This document shows, in pieces, positions 19,901 through 26,870 of a stretch of DNA of 64,000 nt (its first letter is position 1; each line of letters starts with the position of its first letter). Location of the stretch: contig CAZAED010000002.1 of assembly GCA_964484145.1 (NCBI GenBank), forward strand, positions 1 through 64,000, in the 5' to 3' direction. A program made the translations under genes and the position numbers. The notes beneath the pieces were generated by a model. The model was not told the origin of the DNA, searched no databases, and worked only from the letters and a program-made list of their open reading frames with translations. The stretch is from JAEUSF01 sp964484145 (GTDB lineage: Bacteria; Patescibacteriota; Doudnabacteria; UBA920).

Positions 19901-20458
19901 GTCAGGAATACCGAGTACGCCGCTGTTGCCAACGAGCTTAACGGTTCCGTTGTCATTTACAAGCACGCCAGGGCGGTGAGCCATGGAAGCATTGTCAATG
20001 TTGGAGGTTTTGGTTAAGAAAGAAGAATCGCCGTATTGGGCATAGGCAAAAGAGAAGCCTTGGCCAGTAAAGACGGATTCAGCTGTGAAAGCAGCTTTTT
20101 GGCCGCCGGTTATTAAGGAACATTCGCCCTTAACATCGGAAGCTTTAGTCTCAGTTGCGCAGAAAATAGCGCCGTCCTGAGGAGGAATGAAAGCACCTTG
20201 AGGAAGAGCAGCGTCTTCAGCGTTAGCGTCCACTAGGTTTGCAAAAGAATTGAAACCATAAGAAAGGAACGCGCCGCCGGAGGTGTAAGCTCTTCGGGTA
20301 CCTTCTGGAGAAATCATCCATACAGTGCCATCGGAGGTCTTGACGTTTGTGCCGACTGCGTGAGCCGCAGCTTTAGCAGCAAAAGGAGCAAGAGCCATGG
20401 CAGCGGTGGACAAAGCCATACCAGCTGCAAAGAGTTTCTTTGCTAAAGAATTTTGCAT
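16946..20458 (-). CDS. Large secreted S-layer-like surface protein
   Basis: A 1170-residue protein starting at ATG 20458 (MQNSLAKKLF); a GTG 27 bases upstream is also possible. Residues 1-30 form a classic signal peptide (KK, hydrophobic core, AKA-A). Next come two copies of a module of about 80-100 residues: RRAYTSGGAFLSYGFNSF with ALPQGAFI, and VLGIPDMATFNSWGYSWAKV with ALPMSGVM. The rest is a chain of Ser/Thr/Gly/Asn-rich beta-sandwich modules with recurring LAKFxxSGxG phrases. There are few charged residues and only one apparent Cys pair. It is probably a major, highly expressed surface-layer protein: its GC is above its neighbours and it has its own strong terminator. Confidence 0.8.
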   Translation of the reverse strand: MQNSLAKKLFAAGMALSTAAMALAPFAAKAAAHAVGTNVKTSDGTVWMISPEGTRRAYTSGGAFLSYGFNSFANLVDANAEDAALPQGAFIPPQDGAIFCATETKASDVKGECSLITGGQKAAFTAESVFTGQGFSFAYAQYGDSSFLTKTSNIDNASMAHRPGVLVNDNGTVKLVGNSGVLGIPDMATFNSWGYSWAKVVPANTADKALPMSGVMAARQAGQLSPTALSNNPNQPPVVSGNVTASLASDSPAAQTVAVHNAAFSAGSTPGASVVTLAKFNFSGNGTVTTVQLKRTGVSPDTIISNAYLFNGDTRLTDAASVGGNSLITFTNPTGLFTVNGSMTVSVVIEIAPGTSAGQTVGVQLTSFTVANGSPASVSVSGNMFTVSQSSDLAYADFGAFTPTGGSFDPAKDVEVLRSNVAINTRDMKLSRLIIRNIGSVTASDLNNFRLRIDGTQVAQTANMDANGYVYFSFAPQTLKAGTRIFSVLADIIAGSSRNFQFQVRNKADVAFMDTQYGVTVASSDTYPIGSASSNSLNSGSLSIQKASDSTSGNITDGTSDVTLAKYTITAYGEPMKIETLLVGATSSDNTVGSLRNGRILINGTQYGSTATLSKTTNNTYTAGGTQFTLNYTVQPGTPITLEVHADMYDNDGTNNLGNNDTVTAYIMGDGTSNVQRLVSLGYVAAPSSGNAVAGNPLTDVTGSVTFTKNNTYAAQTTPLPQTNYKLGSFNLAGSSSEDVNVSSIDLAIVASSTMTSLNDVQLKIAGNSYGTIKSSVTATSGGSSTSTYSSNYVLPKNTTVAVEVWATINTPSSPYGLDTFKARLFMNGTTVNSSGSVTAGVDGQVITVGSATVTAAQDPSTPVAAITAGNQTKTAAAFKWTTTNDQFTVSEVVISIPNNTTVQNVMLKDGSTVLATQPGSASTTFSNLAIVIPANSTKILTVDLQLGSVGTGAGSSGENVRVNLHSYKSAPSSTGAITTTTSGTGVIGNNLYVYKAIPTITNVALPTGVLQPGGTNTLAKFSISSGGTGTVGWYKLKFTYSTSSGVSNLSSVTLWDADTNTQITGSVTTSYSAKTLQFDALNEQQISGAKNYVLKATVTGGSTTGDYVATYIAQPSSFVAPTDASAATITSASFVWSDLAAQSHSYSTSDWNNDFLVKNLPTDSQTLVK

Positions 20459-21139
20459 TTGTTTAATAAAACTTTCGTTTTCCACGTTTGATTATTCAAT
20501 TGAGACAATCAAATTATATGGAAAAAATTAATTTGCACCCTCTAAACTTGAATTCTTGCCGTTCTAGAGTCCGGCAAAAACCTTATTTAAAAGATGTTTA
20601 TTGAACTACCAAAAAGATTAACTAAATTAAGCGCTAAATATGCGCCTAATAAAAACGCCGCCAGATCGACCAGACTGTCGGGTTTATGTATTTTCCCCAA
20701 GCTATTGCTTAGATACATAAAATTATAGTCCCAAGCGACTTGTTAGTCCCCTTGGGTTCAATAAATAATGGTTAAAGAATAACATTCAATATCATCAACA
20801 ATACTAAAACCAGTATTTCAATGTAATTTTGATATTGATTTCAGGACTAGTCACTATTCACTAGTAACTAATAACTGTCTTTCGTTATTCACAAGTAAAG
20901 ACGGCTCTTTTACATGGTTGTTACATCGTCTAAACGACGGATTTTCCATATAAAAAGCCAGGCAAAATATACAAATTTGGGCTTAAATAAGCTTAAAACC
21001 AAAATTTATACCTTTTACTTGGCCATTTAATTTTACGTTCCGTTCTGTAAAAAGTAACATATCTTATAGCATTATAAGATATTGGTACATATTTGTCAAA
21101 ACCAAATATTAATGCTAGACTTTGTAGGTTATTAAATTT
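20459..21139. other. Long gene-free region upstream of the S-layer-like gene
   Basis: About 680 bases without a convincing gene. It holds several short inverted repeats: TGCCG/CGGCA near 20557-20575, word repeats of CACTAGT/ACTAGT near 20845-20870, and CGTCTAAACGACG near 20928-20940. A long leader or promoter region for the abundant surface protein is likely. No known riboswitch or RNA was recognised. Confidence 0.5.
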
Positions 21140-21213
21140 CGGGATGTCGTATACCGGTAGTACGCTTGCTTTGGGAGCAAGTTGACTGGGTTCGATTCCC
21201 AGCATCCCGACCA
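21140..21213 (+). tRNA. tRNA-Pro (anticodon TGG)
   Basis: Acceptor stem CGGGATG (21140-21146) pairs with CATCCCG (21203-21209), followed by A and an encoded CCA. The anticodon stem CTTGC/GCAAG holds loop TTTGGGA with TGG at 21172-21174. The T arm has GGGTTCGATTCCC-like pairing. The reading frame on the opposite strand here is an artefact. Confidence 0.97.
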
Positions 21214-21246
21214 AAAATACTCCTCATTCTGAGGAGTATTTTTGCG
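21214..21246 (+). terminator. Rho-independent terminator after tRNA-Pro
   Basis: AAAAATACTCCTC / GAGGAGTATTTTT hairpin directly after the tRNA CCA. Confidence 0.85.
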
Positions 21247-21288
21247 TTTAAATTATGTTCAATTTTACTTAATTTTATTTAATTTTGG

Positions 21289-22065
21289 TCAATTAAATAA
21301 GTGTTTATTCTTTGACAGTTCTTTAATTAGGTTAAAGGCTTCTTCCGCATTGTCTACTAAGTGGTAAATATTCATATCTTCTTTATTTATGGCATTATTT
21401 TGCTTATAAACATACTCCTCTACCCACTTAAGTAGCGGGGTCCAAAATTCTTTATTAATTAAAATAACCGGTACCGGACGAATTTTTCTAGTTTGAATTA
21501 GCGTAACCATTTCAAATAGTTCGTCTAAGGTACCAAACCCTCCCGGAAAGAATATGTAAATAGATGAAGCAGTTTCAAGCATTACCTTTCTTGTAAAAAA
21601 GAAAGAAAAACTTTCGTACTCTTTTACATACTGGTTAGTACGCTGCTCAAAAGGCAGTTTTATGTTTATACCTACGCTTCTTCCCCCAGCCTGAAAAGCA
21701 CCTTTATTACCTGCTTCCATTATGCCAGGCCCCCCGCCTGTTATTATGGTAAAACCAGATTTTGAAAGCTTAAAGGCTAAATCTTCCGCTTCTTTATATA
21801 CTCCATTTTTTAAACTAACTCTCGCGCTACCCATTATACTAACCGATTTTTTAAACTTTTTTAAAAAATCAAACCCCGCAATAAATTCGGACAATATTTT
21901 CATTATTGTCCAAGAAGAAACCTCGCGCGTATTGCCTTTTTTAAATAAATGCGGAAGCTCGGAAGCCGGAATACATATTTCCCTGCCTTGGGAAGTAAAA
22001 CAAACTACGTCGTCAGGGTGGGAGTGGTGATTTGAAGATTTATTTTTGTTTGGACTAAATAACAT
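21289..22065 (-). CDS. LOG-family protein (TIGR00730; Rossmann-fold nucleotide hydrolase)
   Basis: A 258-residue protein of the LOG/'lysine decarboxylase-like' family. Diagnostic motifs are TGGGPGIMEAGNKGAFQAGG and PGGFGTLDELFEMVTLIQT. Characterised members hydrolyse nucleoside 5'-monophosphates to free base and ribose phosphate; none of the motifs supports true lysine decarboxylase activity. The N-terminal 70 residues are an extension relative to plant LOG. It follows the aldolase gene across a word-type inverted repeat. Confidence 0.85.
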   Translation of the reverse strand: MLFSPNKNKSSNHHSHPDDVVCFTSQGREICIPASELPHLFKKGNTREVSSWTIMKILSEFIAGFDFLKKFKKSVSIMGSARVSLKNGVYKEAEDLAFKLSKSGFTIITGGGPGIMEAGNKGAFQAGGRSVGINIKLPFEQRTNQYVKEYESFSFFFTRKVMLETASSIYIFFPGGFGTLDELFEMVTLIQTRKIRPVPVILINKEFWTPLLKWVEEYVYKQNNAINKEDMNIYHLVDNAEEAFNLIKELSKNKHLFN

Positions 22066-22103
22066 AAGTTTATTTGTATTTTTATTTAAAGTGAAAAATT
22101 TTT

Positions 22104-22202
22104 ATTGACAAGAATTAAAAGATTGACCAACATTGACATGATTACAAAATTCAAGTGCCCCCATTCTTGTCAATCATTTAAATCTTGTCATTCTTGTCAA
22201 TT
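22104..22202. repeat. Intergenic inverted repeat (word TTGACAAGAAT)
   Basis: Left words ATTGACAAGAAT, AAAAGATTGACC and ATTGACATGATT face right words ATTCTTGTCAAT, AATCTTGTCATT and ATTCTTGTCAAT. A similar word set recurs at 54122-54210 and 54590-54640. It lies between the LOG gene and the aldolase gene. Confidence 0.65.
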
Positions 22203-22210
22203 TCCCTACC

Positions 22211-23260
22211 CTAATCTTGTGTTGCTTCCCCACCTGCCGACACCGCAAAACCCGCTTCCATATCACTCGAATATTTTCCCTGTGACGCCAGTGAATTCAT
22301 TTTAGCTCTGTGTATAAAAACTTTTTGAGCGGCTTCCATATTCTCCTGTTTTCCTCCCCAGGTTTTTGTTGCAGCGTCCTGAAGCGCACGAGCATAAGAA
22401 AAAGTTAAAGGCCAAGGCTGTTTGCCCATTTTATTTATGGCGTCTAAATTTTCTGTTGCTTCTATATCGCCCTGCCCGCCGGACAAAAATACCACGCCGG
22501 CCAAACTGTCCGGCAAGACCTGCTTAAACAATCCTACTGTGGCTTTTGCAATTCCTTCTGGGGCAGATTTGCTGCCAAAATTCTTACCCGGCAAAACCAT
22601 GCTAGTTTTTAAAATTAACCCTTCCGGCATTACCCCAGCATTTTGTATTTCCTCAAATAGCGCTGTGAGTATTCTCTGGCTCGCGCTTCTTGCCTGCTCC
22701 ATGCTGTGAGAACCTTCAAGCAGAACTTCCGGCTCAACCATAGGCACCATACCGGCCTCCTGCACAATTTTGGCATAGGCTGCTAAATCTTTGGCATTTT
22801 GGCGAATATTTTCTTCAGTCGGACCGCCCTCAACTATGGCTATAACGCTACGCCATTTAGTAAATTTAGCCCCTAAAGCTACATATTCTGCTAAACGTTC
22901 CGCTAATCCGTCTAAACCCTTAGTTAACTTTTCACCCTTGTCGCCAAAGTCCACAAGCCCCTGGTCAACCTTAATTCCCGGTAACATACCTTCACTATTT
23001 AAAACTTCAACGAATGACTTACCGCTAGATGTTTTCTGTTTAATGGTTTCGTCAAAAAGTATTACCCCGCTTACAAACTCCCCTTCCCCCGGCGCGGTTA
23101 AAAGCATTTCTCTAAAGGCTCTGCGGTTGTCTTCGGTGTTTTCTAAATTAATGGATGCGAATCTTTTCCCTACAGTATTCATACTCTCGTCCGCAGCCAA
23201 AATCCCCTTCCCCTCCGCCACAATTTGTTTTGCAATTTTTGAAAGTTCTTCTGTATTCAT
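22211..23260 (-). CDS. Class I fructose-bisphosphate aldolase
   Basis: A 349-residue aldolase of the eukaryote-like class I family, cleaving or forming fructose 1,6-bisphosphate by a Schiff base. Motifs: GKGILAADESMNTVGKRF near residue 17, GIKVDQGLVDF, AKFTKWRSVI, PMVEPEVLLEG, and the Schiff-base lysine in GLILKTSMVLPG. VFLSGGQGDIEAT follows. The N-terminal ADES and SGGQ phosphate loops are intact. It is two genes downstream of glpX on the same strand, consistent with a gluconeogenic or pentose-phosphate operon. Confidence 0.92.
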   Translation of the reverse strand: MNTEELSKIAKQIVAEGKGILAADESMNTVGKRFASINLENTEDNRRAFREMLLTAPGEGEFVSGVILFDETIKQKTSSGKSFVEVLNSEGMLPGIKVDQGLVDFGDKGEKLTKGLDGLAERLAEYVALGAKFTKWRSVIAIVEGGPTEENIRQNAKDLAAYAKIVQEAGMVPMVEPEVLLEGSHSMEQARSASQRILTALFEEIQNAGVMPEGLILKTSMVLPGKNFGSKSAPEGIAKATVGLFKQVLPDSLAGVVFLSGGQGDIEATENLDAINKMGKQPWPLTFSYARALQDAATKTWGGKQENMEAAQKVFIHRAKMNSLASQGKYSSDMEAGFAVSAGGEATQD

Positions 23261-23279
23261 AAATAAAATAATTAATTCA

Positions 23280-24365
23280 TTAAGCTTTTGTTGTTATAAA
23301 ATCTTGCTTGAATTTTAGTGTTCTGGTAGGTAATGTAAAAACCACTGTCCTGTTTACGTTTTTACCCGGCTCTGGATAATAGTTATGGCCGCCTGGCGGA
23401 ATTTCAATATTATTACCCCTATCGTAGTAAGACATTTTGTCCGACTGCGCAAAGGCTTCCGGCAATTTTTCCTTAAAAAATTTAATTAAAAAATCCGGGT
23501 CCGTTTTTAACGCCCTAAATATCATTGCAAGACTGGACGGAGATTGCTTCATTGGAGGCAAATTAAAACTTTTATACATACCAGCGCTATTAGAAGGCCC
23601 TATGTAGGCGTGTATATGAAGGGAAGTTGCTCTGCCGGCACCGTCCGCGCTAAATGATTTTCCATTAGGGGTGACGATTTCTATGTGTAAAAACGTTACT
23701 GGTCTACTTTTACCATTAAGTGGCATATAGACGTTACCTACTTCTGTCGTAAATAAATATTTCCACCCAAAACCTCTTTTGTCCTTTTCTACATTCTCCG
23801 CATCATAATCACGTCTTTTACTTAGGTTGCCTTTGCCCGAAATTTCGGCGCTTCTTAAAGGTATAAAATTTCCGCCTCTTAAACGACCGTCTCTTAATAA
23901 CTTTCTAGTAAATTCTGTGCCAAATCTTTTAGCAAACTCCTTATAACCTTTACTAAGTTTAGTAAAAAATACTGCCTGTTCCCCCCGCTTTTCAGCTAAT
24001 AAGTCTTCAAAGTTTATTCCCGTTCCTTCCAAGTCTGCCTGTGTTAATTGCCTATTGTCCTGCATTTGCGGATTTTCAAAAAACCTTTGAGCTTTTACCT
24101 GGACTAATATTTCTCCTGAATCTATTTGTTCTGACAAAGCCTGTTTAACAGTTTCTAACTCTTCTTGCGTTAGTTCAGGACTATATTCGGGTTTATGTAT
24201 TTCATCTTCGTTTTGAATAGATGTTATTGGAATCTTTTCTAAGTCAGGCTCAACTTCGGCCGCAGGTCTTACCGGCTGTGCTGGGGCTTTTTCTTCATTT
24301 GACTCCTTTTTGCTAAAAAAATTTCTTATACCTTCCGATAAGGCCTCAGGTCTAAATCGTGACAT
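23280..24365 (-). CDS. Conserved hypothetical protein between glpX and aldolase genes
   Basis: A 361-residue soluble protein I do not recognise. The first 80 residues are charged and Pro/Glu-rich and probably disordered. The rest looks globular (FFTKLSKGYKEFAKRFGTEF, then FLHIEIVTPNGKSFSADGAG), with a polar stretch SLHIHAYIGPSNSAGMYKSF. No membrane segment, signal peptide or known catalytic motif is visible. It starts 1 base before the glpX stop region and is clearly co-transcribed with glpX and aldolase. Confidence 0.7.
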   Translation of the reverse strand: MSRFRPEALSEGIRNFFSKKESNEEKAPAQPVRPAAEVEPDLEKIPITSIQNEDEIHKPEYSPELTQEELETVKQALSEQIDSGEILVQVKAQRFFENPQMQDNRQLTQADLEGTGINFEDLLAEKRGEQAVFFTKLSKGYKEFAKRFGTEFTRKLLRDGRLRGGNFIPLRSAEISGKGNLSKRRDYDAENVEKDKRGFGWKYLFTTEVGNVYMPLNGKSRPVTFLHIEIVTPNGKSFSADGAGRATSLHIHAYIGPSNSAGMYKSFNLPPMKQSPSSLAMIFRALKTDPDFLIKFFKEKLPEAFAQSDKMSYYDRGNNIEIPPGGHNYYPEPGKNVNRTVVFTLPTRTLKFKQDFITTKA

Positions 24366-24366
24366 A

Positions 24367-25305
24367 TTATTTTTTATTATGATGCGTAGTTATATACCTT
24401 ACCGTGCCGCTTTGGCCGCGAATTACAAGCGAATGGGTAATAATTTTTTCGTCATAAACTCTTACGCCGTCTAAAAGCGGGCCGTCTATTATACCAGTTG
24501 CGGTAAAAGTTAAAATTTTACCTTTGGCCAAATCATTCACGGAATAAACTTTTTTGTCGTTCAATTTGTGTTGTTTTAACAACTGTCGATGCGAATCTTT
24601 CATTGGGCTAAATCTGGCAAACAACTGTCCTCCCAATATTTTTACAGCCACGCCGGCTAAAACCGCTTCGGCCGAAGCGCCTATGCCCAAAAGCATATCT
24701 ATCCCACTTTCAGGCATGCAAGGAGCAATAGCTCCGGCTACGTCGCCGTCGGTAATTAAACGCACCCTAGCTCCAACTTTTCTTATCTGTGCGATCAAAT
24801 CACGATGACGATCCCTATCCATTACACAGACCGTAACATCAGAAACCTTCTTTCCAAGCGCTTTTGCCACTCTTTCGATGTTAACCTTTACCGGTGCGCC
24901 CATTTTTATAACTTTAGCCGCCTTTGGCCCGGCTGCGAGCTTTTCCATATAGGTGTCTGGCGCATTTAAAAGACTCCCCTTTGCTCCAGCAGCAATAACG
25001 GAAATTGCATTATAACGGCCGTAAGCTACACTGTCTGTGCATTCTAACGGGTCTATAGCTAAATCTAAATGTGGCAATGTCCCGCGACCTACTTTTTCCC
25101 CATTATAAAGCTCCGGGGCTTCGTCTTTACTGCCCTCTCCTATAACCACTGTGCCGGCAAAGTCTATTTGGTTAAACCTGTCCCGCATTTCGTCTACCGC
25201 AGCACCGTCGGCCTTTTTGGCCTCGCCTTTACCAACCCATTTTGCAGCCGCAATAGCAGCCGCCTCGGTTACACGAACGAATTCTAAAGCTAAATTTCTG
25301 TCCAT
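24367..25305 (-). CDS. glpX: Fructose-1,6-bisphosphatase class II (GlpX)
   Basis: A 312-residue GlpX-type phosphatase that removes the 1-phosphate of fructose 1,6-bisphosphate. The start is ATG 25305 (MDRNLALEFVRVTEAAA), the family's normal N-terminus; upstream codons lie in a repeat. Metal and substrate motifs: VVIGEGSKDEAPELYNGE, LAIDPLECTDS (usually DPIEGT; here Cys replaces Gly), VMDRDRH, and LLGIGASAEAVLAGVAVK. The first about 65 residues are duplicated in the chimeric remnant at 25714-26079. Confidence 0.92.
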   Translation of the reverse strand: MDRNLALEFVRVTEAAAIAAAKWVGKGEAKKADGAAVDEMRDRFNQIDFAGTVVIGEGSKDEAPELYNGEKVGRGTLPHLDLAIDPLECTDSVAYGRYNAISVIAAGAKGSLLNAPDTYMEKLAAGPKAAKVIKMGAPVKVNIERVAKALGKKVSDVTVCVMDRDRHRDLIAQIRKVGARVRLITDGDVAGAIAPCMPESGIDMLLGIGASAEAVLAGVAVKILGGQLFARFSPMKDSHRQLLKQHKLNDKKVYSVNDLAKGKILTFTATGIIDGPLLDGVRVYDEKIITHSLVIRGQSGTVRYITTHHNKK

Positions 25306-25307
25306 AA

Positions 25308-25345
25308 TAGCAAGTTGTATGTTGTAAGTTAATAAGTTGTAAAAG
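25308..25345. repeat. Inverted-repeat flank of the four-helix-bundle gene (right arm)
   Basis: Reads ATAGCAAGTTGTATGTTGTAAG and continues TTAATAAGTTGT. Its reverse complement matches the sequence at 25703-25739 (ACTTACAACNNTACAACTTGCTA). The two arms bracket the four-helix-bundle gene. Confidence 0.7.
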
Positions 25346-25702
25346 TTATTTCTGAATTTTAATCCAGCCATTTATTAGTCTGCCTACTTCTTCTGACAAA
25401 ATAAGAGCTTTTTGGTACTCAGCCTCAGACATATATTTTAAATCTTTAGCAAGCAACAATTGGTATTTAAGCTCCTCAAGCGACGACTCTGATATATTGT
25501 AAAAATGCACCGAATCATTTTTTGTCTTTCGCTTAAACCCTTCCGCAATATTTGATGGAATAGATACTGCACATCTTCGGCTTTGGCTGGTTAGTCCGAA
25601 TAGTTCGTGCTTGGGATATTCCGTAGTCAATTTATAAACCAACAATACTAATTCGTGCGATTTTTGCCAAGCAACTATTTCTTTGAAAGTTTTTATGGTC
25701 AT
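25346..25702 (-). CDS. Four-helix-bundle protein (23S rRNA intervening-sequence family)
   Basis: A 118-residue helical protein. FKEIVAWQKSHELVLLVYKL at the start, SQSRRCAVSIPSNIAEGFKR in the middle and the ESSLEELKYQLLLAKDL helix are the hallmarks of the TIGR02436 four-helix-bundle family. That family was first found inside 23S rRNA intervening sequences; its biochemical function is unknown. It interrupts the space between the chimeric remnant and glpX. Inverted repeats of a short word lie immediately on both sides, so it looks like inserted cargo. Confidence 0.88.
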   Translation of the reverse strand: MTIKTFKEIVAWQKSHELVLLVYKLTTEYPKHELFGLTSQSRRCAVSIPSNIAEGFKRKTKNDSVHFYNISESSLEELKYQLLLAKDLKYMSEAEYQKALILSEEVGRLINGWIKIQK

Positions 25703-25739
25703 AACTTACAACCCTACAACTTGCTACTTACAACTTGTC
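25703..25739. repeat. Inverted-repeat flank of the four-helix-bundle gene (left arm)
   Basis: Contains ACTTACAACCCTACAACTTG followed by CTACTTACAACTTG. It is complementary to the arm at 25308-25345. Confidence 0.7.
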
Positions 25740-26079
25740 TAACTTTTTTAATTATAGCATCTTTGTTAATTTCTTCGTAAGCCAAAAGTTCATCCGGTTT
25801 GCCTGATTTTGGCATTTTTGTCACTGCCAGACTTTCTAAAATATGGTGTACTTTGTGCGCAGCGCGTCCTGAGCGAAGTCTAAGGGTCCCTACCTTTTCA
25901 CCCTTATATAATTCCGGGGCTTCGTCTTTAGCTCCCTCACCAATAACCACACTACCGGAAAAATCAATCTTGTTAAACCGGCTGCGCATTTCCTTAACCG
26001 CCGCTGCATCTGCTTTTTTTTCCTCACCCTTGCCTGTCCACTTAGCCGCGGCGATCGCCGCAGCTTCGGTAACCCGCAC
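25714..26079 (-). pseudogene. Chimeric remnant: GlpX N-terminus joined to transketolase C-terminus
   Basis: A 121-codon open frame. Residues 1-65 (VTEAAAIAAAKWTGKGEEKK through APELYKGEKVG) copy the GlpX N-terminus. Residues about 77-121 (VHHILESLAVTKMPKSGKPD, then ELLAYEEINKDAIIKKV) copy the transketolase C-terminus. The join TLRLRSGRAAHK is encoded by a dispersed palindrome (25857-25890). The original ATG is lost (AGG GAT CGT in place of ATG GAT CGT), leaving only an internal GTG. It has no complete domain of either enzyme and is read as the junction of an old tandem duplication. Confidence 0.85.
25857..25890. repeat. Dispersed palindrome at the chimera junction
   Basis: GCGCAGCGCGTCCTGAGCGA followed by AGTCTAAGGGTCC. 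It is present exactly where glpX-like sequence switches to transketolase-like sequence and absent from the intact copies of both genes. It resembles other short repeats in the window (CTGAGCTTGTCGAAGGG at 36914, GCTTTAGCGAAGGAGGGC at 28534). Confidence 0.7.
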
Positions 26080-26156
26080 AAATTCTAAAGCAAGATTACG
26101 ATCCCTAAATATAATTCCTTTTAAGCAAAAAGATGCGTATTTTAACTGTAAAACAA

Positions 26157-26861
26157 TTACTTATTTAATTTTTCTAAAAAACTTCTTCTTAACTTTTCAA
26201 GCTCTCTAAACATTCCAATTTGCATTTGATTGTCAGTAGGAATTTTTGTAGGATTTTGTTTTTTTAAATCTTCAGAAATAAAAGAATAGTCGAAAAGCTT
26301 CGATGAATTAGGGTCAAAGTTCAATCCGGTTACTAAAAATTTAGTGTATTTGTTATGCTTTCTTTCTAGCAAAACATCCTTTATAGCTGATAATAAATTA
26401 TTTTTTTTAAAGTCCTGTAAAGTCTCTAAATCTATACCAAGCTTTTTCGATATCCAAATTCTTAATTCCTCAGCCTCCATAGCATCTAAAATCGTATTAT
26501 TCCATAAATCTTCGCTGCTAATTTTCTCCTCAAAATCTTTTTCCGTCAATTGCAATTCAATATGTTTGTGTGTTTTTCTTTTTCTTAAAAAATCCTTAAG
26601 TTCATTATATAAACTGTAAATAAAAAAACGTTTAAAATATATATTTGGATCATCGGAACTTTGTTTTAATTTTTCAATTATCACATCTTTTTTTGATAAA
26701 AATTTCAATTTTAAATCTTGTAAAACATCTTGATAATAATCAGAAAATTCTTTAGGAAAATACTGAGTAACTCTTTTAGCATAAGAATCTGCATCGATCA
26801 AAGCTTTCTCAAAATTAAAACCCTCTGTTTCAGTTTTTTGATTAGGTAAAAATTCTCCCAT
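26157..26861 (-). CDS. Sigma-70 region 2-like hypothetical protein
   Basis: A 234-residue soluble, charged, helical protein. YYQDVLQDLKLKFL and DPNIYFKRFFIYSLYNELKD with FLRKRK resemble region 2 of ECF sigma factors (the usual pattern is DLVQDVFLKLW and AYLFRIARNLAIDYLRKR). The C-terminal part (TDNQMQIGMFRELEKLRRSF) is faintly like the end of region 4. A sigma or sigma-like regulator is possible but unproven. It lies between transketolase and the chimeric remnant, in the place expected for sequence inserted after a duplication. Confidence 0.5.
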   Translation of the reverse strand: MGEFLPNQKTETEGFNFEKALIDADSYAKRVTQYFPKEFSDYYQDVLQDLKLKFLSKKDVIIEKLKQSSDDPNIYFKRFFIYSLYNELKDFLRKRKTHKHIELQLTEKDFEEKISSEDLWNNTILDAMEAEELRIWISKKLGIDLETLQDFKKNNLLSAIKDVLLERKHNKYTKFLVTGLNFDPNSSKLFDYSFISEDLKKQNPTKIPTDNQMQIGMFRELEKLRRSFLEKLNK

Positions 26862-26870
26862 ATTTCTAAT

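Noticed and set aside
20993..21214. Open frame antisense to tRNA-Pro (contains GIEPSQLAPKASVLPVYDIP)
   Set aside because: This is the usual false protein read from the complement of a tRNA-Pro gene; the tRNA explains the sequence fully.
25714..26079. Chimeric frame as a real bifunctional gene
   Set aside because: It lacks the catalytic cores of both parent enzymes and has lost the original start codon.
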